Shown: positions 57,961 through 64,000 of the stretch, one piece after another
Numbering within the stretch: the first letter of the stretch is position 1
How the letters are laid out: every line of letters starts with the position of its first letter
NCBI GenBank assembly: GCA_026874595.1
Contig: CM049322.1
Coordinates: 33,746,340 to 33,810,339 of the forward strand
Origin: Sipunculus nudus
Lineage: Eukaryota; Annelida; Sipuncula; Golfingiida; Sipunculidae
Direction of reading: 5' to 3'
Length of the DNA: 64,000 nt
Notes under the pieces: model-generated
What the model was told of the DNA's origin: nothing
Databases searched by the model: none
The model's input: the letters and a program-made list of their open reading frames with translations, nothing else
Program-made: the position numbers and the translations under genes

Positions 57961-60900
57961 TTGTTCATTGTATTATGCTCCATTTAGTTAGGATTAGTGG
58001 GGTTATGTACTCAACACTTTATATGATTAATCCTTTTAATCTCGCTATTGCGAACACTTGTTCATTAATTGGTCATTTTAAGGGGGTGGGGTGGTCCTGA
58101 TAGCTGCGTAAGAAGTCGGGCGAGTTTTCACTCTAAATAATGTAGCCCTTTTACAGTAGAATATACCATTCCGCTTTTTGCTCACATTTTATAAGACACT
58201 ATAAATATAATTATAACATTGTGTCCTCTGTTATTACTTATGACTGCTGACGTTCAGGTGCAATGATTACCGTTTTCCAATCCATGCCATCAAATGATTG
58301 CGAATCTCTTGATTTAACATCTTTATTTTTAAATGAGGGAGCTCTAAATTGAATTTGAAGAAACATTTCCCTCTCTACATCTGGTATGATAAATATCTAG
58401 CTTGTAACATATAATAATTGAGCTGTTTTCTTTGTAATTGTAGAGTTTTCTCTAGAACTGAATTAAGATTTGCATTATGCTCATTAATAACACTGCGTCA
58501 ACGTCGCCGTAGATTTTGTGACTACGATATATTCATAAGATGCCTTCCCATATATTCCACAATAAAAACTTAATCATGAATAAAATTCATTACATAAGCA
58601 TAATAATACTGTTTGATTTTACGGTGTCTAAATTGTTTAATGATCAATATTGACAAAATAAAGCTTTATATTTAGCAAGAATACAAAGGATTGCTAAATC
58701 TTTTGATATAATTCTGTTGATATGAGCATTTTTCAACTCTGTTAATTAAGTGAAAATTACTTTTAGAATGGCATTCTCTAAATACTGTTGAGTACAAGAG
58801 TGTAGATAATAGGTTTTCAAAATGAACATTAAGGGGAAGAGAATGAAATGTTCTTGAATGTTTTTTTTCGTTAAGCATTCGAGATAAATTTACTTGAAAA
58901 AATCAATATCAATAAGGGACAGAAATGAACTTAAATTGTGCCTGACATTATTTTCAAACGCATTAGAGACAGCATGGTGTTAAGTAAATAAAAAAAAAAA
59001 ACTGTAGGGAAGCAATTACAAAAAATTACGTTTAGCCCTGACATGCCTTATGGTCTTTTCTTTTTCAAGTTAATGTCTACTTAAAAAGAAATATATTGTT
59101 ACTCAGAAGCTGGTTTTTACCAACCAATATTTACGTCTTTGACATAATGAAGCTAATGGGGACATAGACCATAGGTTCCGTATTTATTTATTTTCTTTCT
59201 TAGATCGCACGCATCTTTCACAATCAAACATTAATTAAACAAAAATATAATAACTCTGTTGATGCATCTTAAATAGGATAAAAACGTTTAAATGTACAAA
59301 ATATTTCAAAAATAAAATACAAAAAAGAAAGAAATCTATTATGTTAGAGGTAAACGATTAATATGTCGTTTTGTGTAAACAGGACTTCTCAACGTGTGTG
59401 ATTAGTTATGTCAGAACGTATTTTTCATAGACATGTGTTCAGAAATCTCCTTATAAGTTCAAAACCTTCGGAACAATTAAGTAATAACAATACACCACTG
59501 AAGGGGGTTCAAGACACCTGTGTCGGAATCTTGTAGCTTCCTCAAATTCTACCTTCAATCAAACCCATTAACTTAAGAAGAATATAAAAGATTATATCTA
59601 ACTTGTGACGGTTCTGAAATTATTTTAGCATGTTTTCTTCTGTTCACCGAAAACATAAATGCGAAACATGTCATTGGAAGAAAAACTTTTATCAACAAAA
59701 CATTGTGGTATGGACCAATCATCTAGTCCTCAGGCTTGTTTTCAATTCTCTGCACAATTGTTTGTTTATCTCATTAATGGTTAAGTGATTTAAATGCAAA
59801 TATAACAAAAATAATAAGTCTTTACTTGAGCCGGTAAAGTAGATATCCTGTGTAAAATACTTATTGTCGCTGTAAACATATAAGGTCATATGATGCTCAT
59901 GAAGTAATGTTGTGTTGTTTCTTTTCCCAAATTATTCCATTTCAATATAATAACGCGTGCACAAAACCACAACTACAAGGAACATGTTAATGATTAACAA
60001 CATGGTCCCACACGTCTCCCAGTTATAAAAGTAAAGGTTATATCATACCGCAATTAAATGGGCACATATGTTTAGAAAAATTAGTATTAGGGCGCCAACG
60101 ATATTTTAAGATCCTTAAATACGAAAACAATTTGTTTTGTAGGAGAATATGCTGTGTTCATGAGTATTTTTTCATCATGTCAACGGTTCTCCCCACGTAG
60201 TTTTGTTTTCCCGTTTATCTATGATACAAAATTAAAATGAATGCATACGTGTTTTAAACTGATTCCTTTAACATATCAAGCAACCAAAACTTCATGATTT
60301 GGTCAACTTAGCAAGGATTCAGATTTGGTAAATATCAACAAAATATTATTAATCCTAAATTAATAACTTTTTATTTCAAGTAATATGCCGCAAATTTGTA
60401 ATTTTAATAATAATAATAATAATAATAATAATGTTACATATAACGTTGCTGTTACTTTTATTTTTACTATATTACCTTGCCACCCGTAACATTATATTAT
60501 TATTTCCGGAATATATATCTGTAATCCCATACCTGCAAAGTATCAAAGTTGCAAATTTATTTTTTTTTAATAATAATCTATATGTATAGGCTATTAAAGG
60601 GAATTTATGTATAATTATGTACAATTCATTATTTTCAGTCAAATTTCTAAAACAGGTATTTACTGTCAAAATTCATTTTTTCATCTGCATAAATTGCCAT
60701 AATTCCAACAAGTTTTTGTCTTGTCTTTAAAAATACTATACACACTTATATACAGCCAATATTTAACGTAGGGTGCTCAAATATTCGTTACAAACTTTCC
60801 CGCATTTATTAGTAAATATGAGTTGATCAATAACCATTCGTACCTTATTGGCAGACCTTATATGGTCTTATTTCCTTTGTTTTTTCTGTGACTGGGTGAA

Positions 60901-62493
60901 CATATGAAAACAACAAGCTTTCATTACATCCACGTGGTTATTTGTTTTACCATGTCTTATTTCCCCTTAACACCATCATGTGTTTGATTGAAAAGTAAAC
61001 ATAGTTTTAATAGCTTATAACTGTCACACATTGTTTAGGCGTGAGACATAAATGTGTTATATATGTAATAACCAGTAATGATACAATATAATAACCACAT
61101 ATGAAACAATACTGCATCATGTAAATCGTGTATTATGTATTAAAATTATAATCCCAGGAAATAAGTGTAAATATCTTATTAACTGGCATAATAAACGTAC
61201 TTACCGACGTTATTTTTATAAATGCCTTACATTTTTGCAGCTTTTTCTGTTAAAACATAAAAATGATCAACATATATATTAGCTTATATTTTACATTGGT
61301 TGAACCAAACCTTTGAGTATTCCTGTGAAATATTTTATGCACTTATTAGCAAAGACAATCATCAGATGCAAACCCTTCTTAATATAAGTATTACGTATTA
61401 TAACTGTACAACAATTTGCACAACAGCAGTATATGTTCTACGAAAATAATGGTTATTGTGAATTCCTATTCTGTTAAATTGCTATAATTATGTTGGCTTG
61501 AGTACTACCCTTTAAAATAAAAATACATCAAAAATGTGTAAATGAGGAGAAAATGGATACCTTTCTATTGAAAACCATTTAATATCACAAAAAGTCTCCC
61601 TCGGAATCAATAAACAGCCTTTATCGTGGATACTGAATCAACATATTAAAATAGCAGGAATTGTATTTTACCCGCCGAGGAGCTCATGATGTAACACGTT
61701 CATCCGAACAACGGTCCAAATGAAAGAAAAAATCTTGTAGAGATTAAAGGTTGAAAAAAATTAAAGTATACATTAGTTATTTCAAACCTCTTATATACAA
61801 GTGACATTAAAGTATATGTTATTTAACTTAAATATTTATATTTATGATTTTTTTCTTAAATTAACAATTATAGCACCAGAAGAAAAAAATCGCAAGATCA
61901 GACTTTTTATTCAATAATTAAGTCATTTCACCTTTAATTCTGAATGTTATTATAGTTTAAAGTTGAGACCAATACAAGAATAAACTCTTAGGAAAGACTC
62001 TATCAGAGAACTAGTGATATATACTATCTGACAAATAAACCTAGGTATAGGAACTAAGTCTGATGCGACATAGGAAACTGTTTTAATTATACCTTTATGC
62101 GAGTCTCAAATTAAGTAAAAAGCTTCTTCAATACATCAGTGCTTGGAGTAGTACGTATAACAAATGGAAAAAAATGAGCAAATGATGACAATTGAACAAT
62201 AGTATATTCATTGAAAATGCACCTTTTGTAATCAAATGATGTTTTTAACATAATTACCAACTCTGTATAACATAAAACATATCATTTATTTTTTTTTTTC
62301 AACGGTCGATTCGTTTACAAACGTCGCGTATGGTTCAACACATTAAGTCTCATAGTAATTACGAAAGTTAGTTGGTACTTTTATAATGCTACACATAGAT
62401 AATTTGATACTTCCGAACGACAAATCATTCTTGGCACCAGTCGGCCTTTGTCCGTATTTAATTCACCTGAATCGATACATGGCTTTTTCTTTT
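57961..62493. other. Block A (unit 3), shortened, no gene seen
   Basis: Colinear with unit 1 but with large deletions (counterparts of about 1450-3800, 4600-5065, 5200-6590). AAT repeats lie at 60409-60432. No conserved frame. Confidence 0.6.
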
Positions 62494-62683
62494 TTAGACC
62501 TCATGTCTGTAGACTAAAGTTGAGTCTTCTGTCAAAGCACATCATCCCACTATAAATTATTTTGATATTGTTTCAAACACTTATAAATCATGAGTTCTAA
62601 TCAAAAACATTTTTGGTTTATTATGCATAAATATAATCATACGCTGCTATCAGTAATAAGCATTCTCAAGTGATATGTTAGTC

Positions 62684-62689
<6 letters not shown>

Positions 62690-62720
<31 letters not shown>

Positions 62721-62730
62721 TATTTATTTA
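62690..62730. repeat. (TA)n microsatellite
   Basis: TA tract, longer than its unit 1 counterpart at 12955-12980. Confidence 0.9.
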
Positions 62731-62976
62731 TTTTTATGTTTGTGTGTTATGTCACAAAATATCGAATCAAGATAATTGTACTTAAGTGCTATAATTGCTT
62801 TCATGAACACTTATGGGAAGAATCATTTACCTTGTTCATATCTCCTATAAAATCCTGGATTTTCGCGTATTCTAAAAGCTCAAAAACGAATAATAAATAG
62901 TAAAAATAAGATTTTCTGCTTATTAACGTGTGAAAAGAAATCTCTTTAGTTTTATATTTCATAATAAGGTTTTTAA

Positions 62977-63284
62977 CTTCCCCTTGGGATATTAAACGTT
63001 ATGCACTCTCTTCTAAATCTGTTTATACTGTGTATGATTTTTTCGGTTGATTTATAATCGACTGGAAATCATGGCTTTTCTTATACTTCATGACATCATT
63101 GTATAAATGTTCCGCATTCTCTTCAGTAAAGATTCTGTCCGACTGTCTCACTCCTCCTAACAAAATGTGCGTTTTCACGGGTTCTCCGGAGGCAACGTCT
63201 TTGCCAACTGGTTGAGATATTTGCGCTTCTGGTTCCAAAATTGTTCTTTCTGTCATGTTATAATAGATTTTCGATGGGTCATAT
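62977..63284 (-). pseudogene. Main tail exon, frameshifted copy
   Basis: Starts YDPSKIYYNMTERTILEPEA and follows unit 1 to QPKK. There a six-T run instead of seven (plus strand near 63040) shifts the frame to SYTV and a stop. Donor bases 62976-62975 read TT. Confidence 0.75.
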
Positions 63285-63465
63285 CTATAAACAATATTTA
63301 CCATTAATTTTATATTTCATGTGTATGCAGTTTACATTAACTAGATATAATGGAACAACGTTAGGATCTTAAAAGGTATTGTTCTGTAATAAGGACAGGG
63401 AGATAAAGACGAAAATTAAATCATATAAAACATCTTTCAAACAGATATATAATCTTAGTTTAATA

Positions 63466-63596
63466 TACACATAAAAACGTGTATGCATATTTACTGTTTA
63501 TTATATCGCAACTGATATGCTGTATCATACTACACATAAAAACGTGTATGCATATTTACTGTTTATTATATCGCAACTGATATGCTGTATCATACT
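63466..63596. repeat. 65-bp direct duplication
   Basis: TACACATAAAAACGTGTATG and the following sequence to GCTGTATCATAC occur twice, at 63466 and 63531, next to the broken tail exon. Confidence 0.85.
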
Positions 63597-63648
63597 ATTT
63601 AAGCTTTTCTTACCCGCCCTTTTGAGATACCTGATGCTGTGGACACAT

Positions 63649-64000
63649 TTTATCATTAAACATTTTGATTAATCCTTAAGCATATTGATAATCTGATTAG
63701 TAGTTTTTGTGTGTGGGATAAAGGATGAGGTAGTGGCAATATGCAACTAAGCAACATACTAAACACAGTGATTGCTTTTGATGTGTTTGTTTTAGCTTTG
63801 TTTTCTTAGGGTTCCAATGAGCGACCTACATTTTGTGATGCAGGTGATAAAATGTTGCGCAATAATTTGGTGGTAGACTATTAATGAGAAGAGACGGCGG
63901 CGTATTGTTCCAATGAGGTTTTAGATATATAGAGTTCACATATTATGTGTAATATTTTTTTCTCTATGTGATGTTGTATTATGATAATGTTACATGAAAG
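63649..64000. repeat. Block C copy, unit 3 (partial)
   Basis: Matches 18265-18630 and 19595-19950 (CAATATGCAACTAAGCAACA, GAGAAGAGACGGCGGCGTAT). Runs off the window. Confidence 0.8.

Larger units (their letters stand above)
62494..63636 (-). pseudogene. CTLD gene tail remnant, unit 3
   Basis: Holds paralogs of four tail exons: 63636-63577 (60 nt instead of 61), 63284-62977 (308 instead of 309), 62871-62831 (41, intact) and 62525-62494 (intact end). The first two have each lost one base, causing early stops, and both have TT where the GT donor should be. No CTLD exon precedes them because the unit joins block C at 63648. The gene copy cannot make the unit 1 protein. Confidence 0.75.
56327..64000. 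repeat. Segmental array unit 3 (partial, CTLD exons deleted)
   Basis: Begins with TTTTAGCTTATCTGAGCTATAG as unit 2 does. Compared with unit 1 it lacks roughly 1450-3800, 4600-5065, 5200-6590, the foldback element and the SINE-sized pieces, but it keeps the 3' part of the CTLD gene (62494-63636). At 63648 it jumps from unit 1 coordinate 13796 to 18265 and then continues as block C to the window end. Confidence 0.8.

Overview
This is AT-rich eukaryotic DNA, most likely from a bivalve mollusc. The support is split genes with GT-AG introns, C-type lectin-like domain (CTLD) exons, many (AT)n tracts, tRNA-derived and MITE-like repeats, and the repeat family containing AGCTCATCTGAGCTATAG followed by runs of GTCCGTCCGTCC, which I recall as widespread in bivalves. 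The species call is inference. No prokaryotic operon, rRNA gene, intact tRNA gene or CRISPR array was seen.

The window is built from about two and a half copies of one long tandem unit, recognised by reading paralogous stretches against each other. Unit 1 is 1-33882, unit 2 is 33883-56326 and unit 3 starts at 56327 and runs off the window. Each unit begins with block A (satellite-rich, then unique sequence), may contain a minus-strand CTLD gene and block C, and ends with block B. Block A is at 1-13796, 33883-43372 and 56327-63648. Block C is at 18126-19450 and 19455-20770, and again from 63649. Block B is at 23740-33882 and 48340-56326, with a fragment at 44545-45220. Unit 2 has lost everything between A and B and carries about 1.17 kb of unrelated sequence instead. 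Unit 3 joins the end of A directly to C, so the CTLD exons are missing.

The only protein-coding gene I can defend lies on the minus strand of unit 1. Four phase-1 exons (16910 down to 15370) encode two CTLDs, each split in half by an intron. Downstream come small Ser/Thr-rich and charged exons (15019 down to 12765) that look like a stalk or tail and end in a short terminal exon. Two of these sit in a 760-bp tandem duplication. A candidate signal-peptide exon (24210-24121) and linker exon (23147-23102) have matching splice phases and may be the 5' end. A decayed CTLD half exon lies at 17703-17556. In unit 3 the surviving tail exons have frameshifts and lost splice donors.

Younger events overlie the array. 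A 3165-bp foldback-like element (6833-9997) has 125-bp inverted ends made of 16-bp repeats and an 8-bp target duplication. Near-identical tandem duplications of 3.8 kb (41421-49004) and 1.4 kb (24655-27287) are present. A SINE and a pogo-like MITE have empty sites in unit 2. A Penelope-type fragment carries a hammerhead-like motif. Block B also holds a conserved promoter-like first exon on the plus strand, a conserved Cys-rich exon on the minus strand and a conserved short reading frame; none was recognised as a known gene.
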